NCBI RefSeq assembly: GCF_001509475.1
Contig: NZ_LLZG01000198.1
Location: 1 to 64,000, forward strand
DNA: 64,000 nucleotides
Direction of reading: 5' to 3'
Origin: Streptomyces regalis
Lineage (GTDB): Bacteria; Actinomycetota; Actinomycetes; Streptomycetales; Streptomycetaceae
A program made the translations under genes and the position numbers. This document shows positions 42,779 through 51,399 of this stretch, one piece after another (the first letter of the stretch is position 1; each line of letters starts with the position of its first letter). Under the pieces are notes generated by a model that was given only the letters and a program-made list of their open reading frames with translations, was not told the origin of the DNA and did no database searches.

Positions 42779-42923
42779 GAGCTGACGCGGCGCGGCCCGA
42801 CGGCCCGTCCGGTGGTTTCCGCAAACGGACCGGTCAGTAGGCCGGCGGGTGCCCACCCCTCGCCCGCGTCCGTCCCGGCGAGTACCATCCGCCCAACATG
42901 CGCACGAGCTGGGAGGACGGACG

Positions 42924-44081
42924 TTGGGGCGGCTGACCGGCGGGGATCCCTCGCTGCTGCGAAGGATCAATTCCGCGGTGGTGCTGCACGCGCTGCGTGC
43001 CACGGACGCCGCGACGCTGACGGAGATCACCCGGGTCACCGGGTTGTCCCGCCCGACCGTCGAGGGCGTCGTCGAGGGCCTCATCGAGGCGGGTTACGTC
43101 GTCGAGAAGGCAGCCGACGAGAGTGTCGTCCGGCGGCAGGGGCGGCCCGCGCGGCGGTTCCGGTTCCGGGCCGAGGCCGGTCATCTGCTGGGCGTGGACA
43201 TCGGGTCCCATCGGGTCGCCGCGCTCCTCGCCGACCTGGACGGCCGGGTGCTCGGCTCCATCGCGAAGGACGTCGACGAGACGGCTCCGGCCGACGAGCG
43301 GCTCGAGCGGCTGCGTACGGCGGTCGCCGAACTGCTGCGCCGGGCCGGTGTCGCACGCGGCTCGCTGCGGGCCGTGGGAGTCGCGACGCCGGGCATCGTC
43401 GAGGCGGACGGCACCGTGCGGCTGGGCGCCGCGCTGCCCGAGTGGACGGGGCTGCGGCTGGGCGAGCGGCTGAGCCGGTCCTTCAAGTGCCCCGTCCTGG
43501 TGGAGAACGACGCCAACGCGGCGGCGGTCGCCGAGCACTGGAAGGGATCGGCCGCCGAGTCCGACGACGTGGTGTTCGTGCTGGCCGGGCTGAGCCCGGG
43601 CGCCGGTTCGCTGATCGGCGGGAAGTTGCACCGAGGGTTCGGCGGGGCGGCCGGCGAGATCGGCGCGTTGCATCTGCTGGGCCGTGAGGCGACTCCGGAG
43701 ACCCTGCTGTCCACCACGGACGAGCCCCTGCGGCCCCTCGACGAGCACGCCGTGGCCGAGGTCTTCGCGCAGGCCCGGAAGGGCGACCAGCAGGCCCTCG
43801 CGGCCGTCGACCGCTTCATCCAGCGCCTCGTCCACGACGTGGCCGCCCTCGTCCTCGCTCTCGACCCCGAGCTGGTCGTCATCGGCGGCTGGGCGGCCGG
43901 CCTGGACGGCGTACTGGAGCCGCTGCGGCGCGAGCTGGCCCGTTACTGCCTGCGGCCGCCGAAGGTGGCCCTGTCGCTCCTCGGCGAGGCGGCGGTGGCG
44001 ACGGGCGCGCTGCGGCTCGCTCTGGACCATGTCGAGGAGCAGCTGTTCGCGGTGGAGGGGACGGTGACGGGGCGTCGCTGA
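42924..44081 (+). CDS. ROK-family transcriptional regulator
   Basis: The 385-residue protein starts at TTG 42924, behind GGGAGG. The N-terminus is a winged helix-turn-helix (LLRRINSAVVLHALRATDAATLTEITRVTGLSRPTVEGVVEGL), followed by a ROK kinase-like domain. ATP-binding DIGSHR and the catalytic VENDANAAAVAEHW aspartate are present. The usual ROK zinc motif (CxCGxxGCxE) is absent; the region reads HLLGREATPETLLSTTD. So it is probably a sugar-sensing repressor or activator without kinase activity. Sugar targets may lie outside the window. The gene ends before a strong hairpin. Confidence 0.92.
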   Translation: MGRLTGGDPSLLRRINSAVVLHALRATDAATLTEITRVTGLSRPTVEGVVEGLIEAGYVVEKAADESVVRRQGRPARRFRFRAEAGHLLGVDIGSHRVAALLADLDGRVLGSIAKDVDETAPADERLERLRTAVAELLRRAGVARGSLRAVGVATPGIVEADGTVRLGAALPEWTGLRLGERLSRSFKCPVLVENDANAAAVAEHWKGSAAESDDVVFVLAGLSPGAGSLIGGKLHRGFGGAAGEIGALHLLGREATPETLLSTTDEPLRPLDEHAVAEVFAQARKGDQQALAAVDRFIQRLVHDVAALVLALDPELVVIGGWAAGLDGVLEPLRRELARYCLRPPKVALSLLGEAAVATGALRLALDHVEEQLFAVEGTVTGRR

Positions 44082-44139
44082 CCCTCAGCGGTGGGTGCCG
44101 GTTCGCCCCGGTGCAGTGCCAGGTGCGCTGGTGAACGCG

Positions 44140-44168
44140 TCGCGCCCCGGAGGGGATCCGGGGCGCGA
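44140..44168. terminator. Perfect 11-bp hairpin between convergent ROK and GntR genes
   Basis: TCGCGCCCCGG (44140-44150) and CCGGGGCGCGA (44158-44168) pair exactly around a seven-base loop. It can serve both convergent transcripts. Confidence 0.85.
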
Positions 44169-44188
44169 GGCATGTGTCGGTACGGCGG

Positions 44189-44950
44189 TCAGGACGCCCG
44201 GCGTTCCGGGTCCTGGTGGATCTCGACGCCGCCGGAGTCGCCGAAGGTCAGCCGGCACGTATCCGCCCGGTACGTGGCGACGGAGAGCGCCGCGGTGCGG
44301 CCCTCGGCGATGTAGCGGGTGGTCACGACGAGGACGGGCGCCCCCGGCAGACGGTCCAGCTCCTTGGCGTCGTCCGCGCGGGCCGAGCCCAGCTCGACGG
44401 CGTTCTCCTGGCCCTCCAGTTCCCGGCGCTGCAGCTCGCGCAGCACGGCACGCGCGCGTGCCGCTCCGGACGGGGTGTCGATGGCGGTGAGGTCGGGCAC
44501 CGACGACTGCGGGATGTAGAGCAGTTCGGCGGCGACGGGCTGCCCGTGTGTCACGCGCGAGCGGCGCACGATGTGCACGGCCTCGTCCCGGCCGGTCTCC
44601 AGAGCGTCGGCGACGGACGCGGGCGGAACCGCCAGTGTGCAGTCCGCGGGCTGCCAGACGTCGTCGGCCGCACCCGGCCAGGCGTGCTGCTCGGTGCCGA
44701 CGGCCACGCCCACGCGCGGCGGCGCGACGGTCGTACCGACACCGCGGCGGCGCTGCAGCCTGCCTTCCAGTTCGAGCTGTTCCAGTGCCTGGCGGAGCGT
44801 GGCCCGGGCGACGCCGAAGCGGGCGGCCAGGTCGCGCTCGTTGGGCAGGATCTCGCCAACGGAGAACTCGGATTCCAGTGCCTCAGTGAGCACGGTCCTC
44901 AGGTGCCAGTACTTCGGTTCCGGCACCGATTCCAGCTGCGTGGTCCCCAC
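44189..44950 (-). CDS. GntR-family regulator with UTRA domain (HutC/DasR-like)
   Basis: The 253-residue protein has a GntR winged helix (residues 15-80: YWHLRTVLTEALESEFSVGEILPNERDLAARFGVARATLRQALEQLE) and a UTRA effector domain (about 100-240). The start is GTG 44950, with GGAGGACAGG before it. Its promoter carries a perfect DasR-type box overlapping the -35, so it may be controlled by the global sugar regulator DasR, or by itself. It differs in sequence from DasR. The ligand is probably a sugar or amino sugar phosphate. A strong terminator separates it from the convergent ROK regulator. Confidence 0.92.
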   Translation of the reverse strand: MGTTQLESVPEPKYWHLRTVLTEALESEFSVGEILPNERDLAARFGVARATLRQALEQLELEGRLQRRRGVGTTVAPPRVGVAVGTEQHAWPGAADDVWQPADCTLAVPPASVADALETGRDEAVHIVRRSRVTHGQPVAAELLYIPQSSVPDLTAIDTPSGAARARAVLRELQRRELEGQENAVELGSARADDAKELDRLPGAPVLVVTTRYIAEGRTAALSVATYRADTCRLTFGDSGGVEIHQDPERRAS

Positions 44951-45026
44951 CCTGTCCTCCGCAATCGCCGTGGCCCATCGGCGTTTTAGCGCCCTTGTTT
45001 ATTAAAGGTTGTTTCACTTCTCTGCG

Positions 45027-45061
45027 ACCATAGGGCGGCCCTGAGGCTTGGTCAAGACCAA
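45027..45061 (-). promoter_or_regulatory. Promoter of the GntR gene with a dre-like operator
   Basis: On the minus strand, TTGACC (-35) and TATGGT (-10) are separated by exactly 17 bases. The palindrome TTGGTCAAGACCAA (45048-45061) overlaps the -35; it is very near the DasR-responsive element consensus of Streptomyces. Binding there would block the promoter. Confidence 0.75.
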
Positions 45062-45121
45062 TAGCCGGGAACGTTCACGGGAGTGGCGTGCGCCGCCACG
45101 TCCGTGCCGCGGCGGCGGGGT

Positions 45122-46006
45122 CTACGCCGTTGCCAGCGACGTCAGCTTGTCGGGGTTGCGGATGATGTAGACGGCCTGGATGCGCCCGTCCAGGACGTCC
45201 AGCTGGAAGACGCTGTCGGGCTTGTCGCCGGACCGCACCAGCACCGCGGGGCCACCGTTGACCTCCAGGAACCGGAAGGACACATCGGCGACGCCCTTCT
45301 GTGCGGCGCCGACGAGGAAGCGGCCCACCTTGTCGGCCGTCTCCAGGACCCGCACCGGCGCCTTGGCCTTGCCGCCGCTGTCGCCGACGAGGCGGACGTC
45401 CGGGGCCAGCAGTGACATGAGCCCCTCCAGGTCACCCTCTGCCGCCGCGGCCAGGAACCGTTCGGTGAGATCGCGCCGCTGGACGGGGTCGACCTCGTAG
45501 CGCGGTCGCCGCTCGTCGACGTGCTTGCGGGCCCGCCCGGCCAGCTGCCGCACCGCCGCCTCGCCGCGGTCGAGCATGGCGGCGATCTCGGCGTACGGAT
45601 AGCCGAAGGCCTCCCTGAGGACGAACACCGCCCGCTCCAGCGGCGACAGCGACTCCAGGACGACGAGGACGGCGAGGGAGACGGAGTCGGCGAGGACGGC
45701 CCGCTCCGCGCTGTCCGGGACGGTGTGCCCGAAGTCGGTGACGTACGGCTCCGGCAGCCAGGGGCCGATATAGGTCTCGCCCCGCGCCTTGACCTGGCGC
45801 AGCCGGTCGATGGCGAGGCGGGTGGTGATGCGCACCAGATAACCGCGCGGTTCGCGCACCTGCGACCGGTCGGCTCCGGACCAGCGCAGCCACGCCTCCT
45901 GCACCACATCCTCCGCGTCGGCCACGCGGCCGAGCATGCGGTAGGCGACCCCCAGGAGAACGGGGCGGTGCTCTTCGAAGACGTCGGTCTCGGTGTCGGT
46001 GGTCAC
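45122..46006 (-). CDS. ECF41-family RNA polymerase sigma factor
   Basis: The 294-residue protein has sigma-70 regions 2 and 4 followed by a SnoaL-like C-terminal domain. This fused domain is the hallmark of ECF41, and its marks are visible: WLPEP near residue 84 in the linker between regions 2 and 4, DSGGK near 207 and NPDKL near 285. Instead of a separate anti-sigma factor, this extension controls activity. Region 2 is FEEHRPVLLGVAYRMLGRVADAEDVVQEAWLRW. The start is GTG 46006; a longer in-frame start would add 34 residues. ECF41 genes usually sit beside a carboxymuconolactone decarboxylase, oxidoreductase or epimerase gene; none is next to it here. Confidence 0.9.
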   Translation of the reverse strand: MTTDTETDVFEEHRPVLLGVAYRMLGRVADAEDVVQEAWLRWSGADRSQVREPRGYLVRITTRLAIDRLRQVKARGETYIGPWLPEPYVTDFGHTVPDSAERAVLADSVSLAVLVVLESLSPLERAVFVLREAFGYPYAEIAAMLDRGEAAVRQLAGRARKHVDERRPRYEVDPVQRRDLTERFLAAAAEGDLEGLMSLLAPDVRLVGDSGGKAKAPVRVLETADKVGRFLVGAAQKGVADVSFRFLEVNGGPAVLVRSGDKPDSVFQLDVLDGRIQAVYIIRNPDKLTSLATA

Positions 46007-46209
46007 CTCACCATCCCAGCCGACGTGTCCGGCCGTGTCCAGGCGAAATCGGCGCCGCCGGGCGTGAAGGGTCAACCCCGCGGGGCGCGGGACGCGTTGA
46101 AGTGTCATCCGTCCTCCAGGTCGCCGGACGCCAGGGGCTACCCGGCGGTAGCAATTGCTGACAAGCTGTCTACGCCGTCCGTCAGCGTGTCCCAGACGAG
46201 GAGCACCCC

Positions 46210-47040
46210 ATGTCCGCGACCGTCTCCTTCGAGGTCCCCTCTCCCCGCGGCCCGCAGAGCGTGACCGTCGACTACGCGCGCGTGGGGCGTGGTGAGCCGC
46301 TGCTCCTGCTGCACGGCATCGGTCACCACCGGCAGGTCTGGGACCCGGTGGTGGACATCCTGGCGGCCGAGCGCGACGTGATCTCCGTGGACCTGCCCGG
46401 GTTCGGCGCGTCGCCGGGCCTGCCGGACAGTCTCAGCTACGACCTGGCCACGACGACGGCCGTGTTCGCGGCCTTCTGTGAGGCCATGGAACTCGACCGG
46501 CCGCATGCCGTGGGCAACTCGCTGGGCGGACTCATCGCGCTGGAACTCGGCCGCGAGAAGCTGGTGCGGTCCGTCACCGCCCTGTCCCCGGCCGGGTTCT
46601 GGTCCGAAGCCGAGCGACGCTATGCCTTCGGTGTGCTGCTCGCGATGCGGCACATCTCCCGGCGGCTGCCGGTGCCGCTGGTGGAGCAGCTGTCCCGGTC
46701 GGCGGCCGGTCGTACGGTCCTGACCAGCACCATCTACGCCCGCCCGGGCCGCCGTTCACCCGAGGCCGTGGTCGCCGAGACCCTCGCGCTGGCGCGGGCC
46801 ACGGGCTTCGACCAGACCCTCCGGGCCGGCCGGACCGTCCAGTTCGCCGACGACATCCCCGGGATCCCGGTCACCGTGGCGTGGGGCGCCAGGGACCGGC
46901 TGCTCGTGCGCCGGCAAGGGGTGCGCGCCAAGCAGATCATTCCCCGGGCGCGTCTCGTCAGGCTGCCCGGCTGCGGCCACTGCCCGATGAACGACGACCC
47001 GGCCCTGGTCGCGCGCGTCATCCTCGACGGCAGCCGCTGA
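46210..47040 (+). CDS. Alpha/beta-fold hydrolase
   Basis: The 276-residue protein starts at ATG 46210. The oxyanion HGIGHH is near residue 35, the nucleophile serine in VGNSLGGLIALEL near 97, the aspartate in WGARDRLL near 229, and the histidine in GCGHCPMND near 257. The substrate is unknown; the family includes lyases and haloperoxidases. It is divergent from the ECF41 sigma factor gene, so it may be its target. Its last 285 bases overlap the open frame of the convergent EamA transporter. Confidence 0.92.
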   Translation: MSATVSFEVPSPRGPQSVTVDYARVGRGEPLLLLHGIGHHRQVWDPVVDILAAERDVISVDLPGFGASPGLPDSLSYDLATTTAVFAAFCEAMELDRPHAVGNSLGGLIALELGREKLVRSVTALSPAGFWSEAERRYAFGVLLAMRHISRRLPVPLVEQLSRSAAGRTVLTSTIYARPGRRSPEAVVAETLALARATGFDQTLRAGRTVQFADDIPGIPVTVAWGARDRLLVRRQGVRAKQIIPRARLVRLPGCGHCPMNDDPALVARVILDGSR

Positions 47041-47922
47041 CCCGCGCGGGGCACGCCTCAACGCGCCGGAGCCCAGGGCGACTCCGGCGCCGACGAGGGC
47101 GCTGCCCAGGGCCTGGGCGGCGCCGTAGGAGCCGGTGCCGACGAGCGGGGCGGTGCAGGCGGCGGCCACAGGGATGAGGCCGGAGAAGAGCGTTGCGCGC
47201 TCGGCGCCGATCCGTTGCATGCCCATGTACCAGCACACGAAGCCGACGACGGTCACGACCACCGCCTGCCACAGCAGCGCGACGGCCTCCGTGGCGTCGG
47301 GACGCCGCAGCCACGTGGTGCCGTCCAGCAGCAGCCCGGCCGCCGCGGACTCGACGGCGGCGATCCCGCACACGGTGGCGGACAGCAGCCGCGGTCCCAG
47401 AGGCCGCAGCATGGGCACGGCGAGGACCGCGAAACCGACCTCGCCCACCAGCGCGCACGCGGAGAAGGCGATGCCTGCGCCGTCCGCACGACCCCACCCC
47501 TGGACCGCGAAAGCGCCGAGAGCGACGATCAACGCCCCGTACAGGACGGTGCGTTGGGGTCGGCGTCCGTCCAGCAGGGGGACGACGACGGCCACGACCA
47601 CGGGCGCACAGCCGACGAAGACACCGGGAACCGCCGGTTCGGCCGTGCGCTCGGCGGCGATGACGGCCAGGTTGAAGCCGACCATGCCGACGGCCGCGAG
47701 CACCGCGAGGCGGGCCCACTGACGGGCGGCGAGTGCCCGCAGCCGGGCCGTGGCGTCCCGCCCCGCCAGCGGGACGAGCAGGAGACCGGCGAGGCCGTAG
47801 CGCAGGAACTGACCGCCTGCGTACGGGTAGTCGCCAAGGAGGCTGTTGGCGGTGAAGGACCCTCCGACGAGGACACAGGCGAGCGCGGCGAGAAGGGCAC
47901 CGCGCGTGGTGGTGGCGTTCAT
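46756..47922 (-). CDS. EamA/DMT-family transporter with C-terminal overlap into the hydrolase gene
   Basis: The protein starts at ATG 47922 and has two EamA (drug/metabolite) repeats with about ten hydrophobic helices (residues 1-300). The conserved domain ends near residue 300, but no in-frame stop appears until 46756, so the predicted protein is 388 residues with a 90-residue tail (VEDDARDQGRVVVHRAVAAAG and beyond). This tail is antisense to the alpha/beta hydrolase and looks like low-constraint shadow sequence. Either the natural stop was lost by mutation, or a frameshift or sequence error lies near 47020-47060. It is divergent from a MocR regulator, a usual pairing for transporter control. 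Confidence 0.78.
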   Translation of the reverse strand: MNATTTRGALLAALACVLVGGSFTANSLLGDYPYAGGQFLRYGLAGLLLVPLAGRDATARLRALAARQWARLAVLAAVGMVGFNLAVIAAERTAEPAVPGVFVGCAPVVVAVVVPLLDGRRPQRTVLYGALIVALGAFAVQGWGRADGAGIAFSACALVGEVGFAVLAVPMLRPLGPRLLSATVCGIAAVESAAAGLLLDGTTWLRRPDATEAVALLWQAVVVTVVGFVCWYMGMQRIGAERATLFSGLIPVAAACTAPLVGTGSYGAAQALGSALVGAGVALGSGALRRAPRGSAAAVEDDARDQGRVVVHRAVAAAGQPDETRPGNDLLGAHPLPAHEQPVPGAPRHGDRDPGDVVGELDGPAGPEGLVEARGPRQREGLGDHGLG

Positions 47923-47946
47923 GGCAGCGACGCTAGGAAGCGCCGC

Positions 47947-47963
47947 GGTCCGGATTAAGGTCC
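47947..47963. promoter_or_regulatory. Direct repeat GGTCC-N7-GGTCC, candidate MocR site
   Basis: Two GGTCC half sites, 12 bases start to start, lie between the EamA and MocR genes. Regulators of the MocR group commonly bind direct repeats in this position. The MocR start is seven bases after the second copy. Confidence 0.4.
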
Positions 47964-47969
47964 ACTTCC

Positions 47970-49520
47970 ATGACTCCATCGGAGACCAATTCCGCCGGGC
48001 CGCCGGCACCGTCCGCTCCCCCAGCCGGCGGTTCCACCGGACAGGAGGCGCCCCCTGCCACACCCTCCGCAGGCGAGGCGCAGCATCATGTGCCCTCCCC
48101 GGCCTGGGAGTTGCTCCTGCCTGCCGCGTCGGCACCTGCACGCGCGCGTGGGCGTTCGCTGCAGGCGGCGCTGCGTGAGGCGGTGCGGTCGGGGCGGCTC
48201 GCGCCGGGGACGCGGCTGCCGTCGAGCCGGGATCTCGCCGCCGACCTCGGCGTGTCGCGCGGGCTGGTCACCGAGGCGTACGAGCAGTTGACGGCGGAGG
48301 GCTATCTGCGCAGCGGACGAGGTGCCGGGACCTGGGTGGGCGAAGCGGTACGGGCCGCCCGGTCACGCGCGCGTGACCTCGCTCCGCGCTCCACCGACGC
48401 CAAGGCCGACTTCGTACCCGGGACGCCCGACATGTCACTGTTCCCGCGTGCCGCGTGGGCGGCGGCCCAGCGCGGGGTGCTGGCCGAGCTGCCGCACCAC
48501 GAGCTCGGCTATCCCGACCCGCGCGGGCTGCCCCGGCTGCGTACGGCGCTCGCCGCACTGCTTGCTCGCCGCCGGGGCGTGGTCGCGGACCCGGAGCGCA
48601 TCGTGGTCGTCTCGGGGGTGGCGCAGGCGACGACGCTGCTCGGCTTCGTGCTGCACGCGCGCGGGATGCGCGAAGTCGGCGTCGAGGACCCGGGAAGCCC
48701 GCAGCACGACGCCCTCTATGCCGCCGCCGGCGTCACCACCCTGCCGCTGCCGCTCGATGACGAAGGGCTCGCCCTGGGCCCCCTGCGGGAGTCGGGCGTA
48801 CGGTCCGTGGTCACGACGCCGGCCCACCAGTTCCCCACCGGCATCGCCTACTCCGCCCGTCGCCGCACCGAGCTGCTCGACTGGGCGCGGTCCGTCGAGG
48901 GCTTCGTCCTCGAGGACGACTACGACGGCGACTTCCGGTACGACCGTGCCCCCGTCGGTGCGCTCCAAGGGCTCGACCCGGAACGCGTCGCGTATGCGGG
49001 GTCGGTCAGCAAGTCCCTCGCTCCGGGCCTGCGGCTCGGCTGGCTGCTCGTGCCGGAGTCACTGGCCGAGGACGTCGTCGAGCGCAAACGGACCATGGAT
49101 CTCGGTCATCCGACCCTGGATCAGGCGCTGTTCGCCCGCTTCCTGGAGCGTGGTGACTACGACCGCCAGCTGCGCCGCTGCCAGCGCGCGTACCGGGAGC
49201 GTCGCGACACCCTCGTCGCCGCTCTGGAGGAGCACTTTCCGGGCGCGGAGGTGACCGGGATCGCGGCGGGTCTGCACGTCATCGCCGCACTGCCGGAACG
49301 GTACGGGCCCCAGGAACGGTTCCTCGCGCGCGTGGCCGCGGCCGGTGTCGCGGTGCGTCCCCTGACGGACTACGCACACGCGCGTGCCACTGACAGCGGG
49401 CAGCCGGGCGTGCGGCTGGTCCTGGGATACGCGCACCAGTCGCCCGCGCGGATCCGGGCGGGCGTACGGCTGATGGCCGAGGCGGGCGCCGGCCGGGGCT
49501 CCGCATCTGCCGGTAGGTGA
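47970..49520 (+). CDS. MocR-type GntR regulator with aminotransferase-like domain
   Basis: The 516-residue protein fuses a GntR winged helix (residues about 60-130: LQAALREAVRSGRLAPGTRLPSSRDLAADLGVSRGLVTEAYEQL) to a fold-type I aminotransferase domain. The PLP lysine is in AGSVSKSLAPGLRLGWLL near residue 347. It starts at ATG 47970 behind AAGG. Such proteins sense PLP or an amine and control transporters or vitamin B6 genes. The N-terminal 55 residues are Pro/Ala-rich and disordered. The divergent EamA transporter is the obvious target. Confidence 0.93.
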   Translation: MTPSETNSAGPPAPSAPPAGGSTGQEAPPATPSAGEAQHHVPSPAWELLLPAASAPARARGRSLQAALREAVRSGRLAPGTRLPSSRDLAADLGVSRGLVTEAYEQLTAEGYLRSGRGAGTWVGEAVRAARSRARDLAPRSTDAKADFVPGTPDMSLFPRAAWAAAQRGVLAELPHHELGYPDPRGLPRLRTALAALLARRRGVVADPERIVVVSGVAQATTLLGFVLHARGMREVGVEDPGSPQHDALYAAAGVTTLPLPLDDEGLALGPLRESGVRSVVTTPAHQFPTGIAYSARRRTELLDWARSVEGFVLEDDYDGDFRYDRAPVGALQGLDPERVAYAGSVSKSLAPGLRLGWLLVPESLAEDVVERKRTMDLGHPTLDQALFARFLERGDYDRQLRRCQRAYRERRDTLVAALEEHFPGAEVTGIAAGLHVIAALPERYGPQERFLARVAAAGVAVRPLTDYAHARATDSGQPGVRLVLGYAHQSPARIRAGVRLMAEAGAGRGSASAGR

Positions 49521-49669
49521 CCGGAACCGTACGAGTGCCTGTCCGCCGCGTGACTTCCCGGTTCCCCTGCCGATGCGGTCAGTTGTTCACTTGTGGTTTG
49601 CGTGTGCGCTGCGGCGCACCAGTAGTTGTGGCACTGCACACTGGCCGGATCCCGCCCCTGGAGACCTCC

Positions 49670-51244
49670 ATGTCACACCGCCCGTTCCCTGGCCGTCGCA
49701 GCGTCCTGCGCGGCTCGCTCGCCGCCTCGGCGGCACTCACCCTGCCCACGGCGCTCGGCTCGGCACCGGCGTTCGCCCTGTCGGGACGTCCCAAGGCGGG
49801 CTGGGGTGTGCAGGCGGGGGACGTGACCTGTGACTCAGGGCTGGTCTGGGTGCGGTCGGACCGTCCGGCCCGGATGATCGTCGAGACGTCCGCGACCGAA
49901 TCGTTCCGCAACCCGCGCAGATGGCAGGGCCCGCTGCTCGGCGCCGACACGGACTTCACCGGCACGACCCGGCTGCGCGGTCTGCCGTCCGGCGAGCAGA
50001 TCCACTACCGCGTCCTGCTCGCCGACCCGGACGACCCGCGCCGCACCGGCGAGCCGGTCACCGGCACCTTCCGTACGCCCTCCGTGCGGCGGCGTGACGG
50101 AGTGCGCTTCGTATGGTCGGGCGACCTGGCCGGGCAGGGCTGGGGCATCAACCCGGATTTCGGCGGCTACCGGATCTACGACGCGATGGCCGCGCTGGAC
50201 CCGGACTTCTTCATCTGCAGCGGCGACAACATCTACGCCGACGGCCCGATCTCGGCCGCCGTCACCCTGCCCGACGGCAGCACCTGGCGGAACATCACCA
50301 CCGAGGAGAAATCCAAGGTCGCCGAGACACTGGCCGAGTTCCGCGGCAACTTCCGCTACAACCTGCTCGACGAGAACCTCAAGCGGTTCAACGCCCAGGT
50401 CCCGTCCATCGTCCAGTGGGACGACCACGAGGTGACCAACAACTGGTACCCCGGTGAGATCCTCGGCGACGCCCGTTACACGGAGAAGAACGTCGACGTC
50501 CTGGCCGCTCGCGCCCGGCAGGCGTTCTCGGAGTACTTCCCCATCTCGACCCTGCGCCGCCCCGACGGCCGCGTGTACCGGGTGATCCATCAGGGGCCGC
50601 TGCTGGATGTGTTCGTGCTGGACATGCGGACCTACCGCAACGCCAACTCGACGGACGACCAGACGACCGACGCGCAGGGCATCCTCGGCGCCGAGCAGCT
50701 GAGCTGGCTCAAGCGCGAACTGTCCCGCTCCCGTGCGGTGTGGAAGGTGATCGCCTCGGACATGCCGCTCGGTCTGGTGGTGCCGGACACCACCGACGGC
50801 AAGCCGAACAGCGAGGCCGTCGCACAGGGCGACCCGGGCGCTCCGCTGGGACGTGAGCTGCAGATCGCCGAGCTGCTGCGGTTCATCAAGCACCGCAGGA
50901 TCACAGGCACGGTGTGGCTGACCGCGGACGTGCACTACACCTCGGCCCAGCACTACCAGCCGTCGCGGGCGGCCTTCACCGACTTCGAGCCGTTCTGGGA
51001 GTTCGTCTCCGGCCCGCTCAACGCGGGCGCGTTCCCGGCGAACACCCTGGACAACACCTTCGGCCCGGAGCGGGTGTTCCTCAAGGCGCCGACGACCGCC
51101 AACGTCTCGCCGGCCGGGGGCTACCAGTTCTTCGGCGAGGTCGACATCGACGGCGGCAGCGGCGAGCTGACGGTGCGCCTGCGCGAGTCGGACGGCACCG
51201 TGCTGTTCACGCAGGTGCTGCAGCCGGGCCGGGTCGGTCAGTGA
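49670..51244 (+). CDS. phoD: Alkaline phosphatase PhoD, Tat-secreted
   Basis: The 524-residue protein starts at ATG 49670. A twin-arginine signal (PFPGRRSVLRGSLAASAALT) is followed by an AFA cleavage site near residue 37. The N-terminal PhoD domain and the metallophosphatase domain show VWSGDLAGQGWG, FICSGDNIYADGP, VQWDDHEVTNNWYP and TADVHYTSAQHY, the calcium and iron ligands of the family. PhoD hydrolyses phosphodiesters outside the cell during phosphate shortage. I do not find a clear Pho box in the gap before it. A strong terminator follows. Confidence 0.94.
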   Translation: MSHRPFPGRRSVLRGSLAASAALTLPTALGSAPAFALSGRPKAGWGVQAGDVTCDSGLVWVRSDRPARMIVETSATESFRNPRRWQGPLLGADTDFTGTTRLRGLPSGEQIHYRVLLADPDDPRRTGEPVTGTFRTPSVRRRDGVRFVWSGDLAGQGWGINPDFGGYRIYDAMAALDPDFFICSGDNIYADGPISAAVTLPDGSTWRNITTEEKSKVAETLAEFRGNFRYNLLDENLKRFNAQVPSIVQWDDHEVTNNWYPGEILGDARYTEKNVDVLAARARQAFSEYFPISTLRRPDGRVYRVIHQGPLLDVFVLDMRTYRNANSTDDQTTDAQGILGAEQLSWLKRELSRSRAVWKVIASDMPLGLVVPDTTDGKPNSEAVAQGDPGAPLGRELQIAELLRFIKHRRITGTVWLTADVHYTSAQHYQPSRAAFTDFEPFWEFVSGPLNAGAFPANTLDNTFGPERVFLKAPTTANVSPAGGYQFFGEVDIDGGSGELTVRLRESDGTVLFTQVLQPGRVGQ

Positions 51245-51261
51245 ATCCCGTAGCCTGAAAC

Positions 51262-51302
51262 CCGTGCCGCGCACCGGTGTCATCCCCCGGTGTGCGGCAC
51301 GG
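51262..51302. terminator. 16-bp hairpin after phoD, one mismatch
   Basis: CCGTGCCGCGCACCGG (51262-51277) and CCGGTGTGCGGCACGG (51287-51302) pair with one mismatch around a nine-base loop. No T-run follows, as is usual here. Confidence 0.85.
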
Positions 51303-51399
51303 TCGTGCCGGTCGTGGACGACGCCTGCCGAACTCCTGCTCGCAGAGCGGGTTTTCGCAGGTCAGGGCGATTGTCAGTGGTCGCCTCTACGGTTTTTCC

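Noticed and set aside
46007..46209. ECF41-type promoter before the alpha/beta hydrolase
   Set aside because: TGTCA-like and CGTC-like pieces occur but not with the expected spacing.
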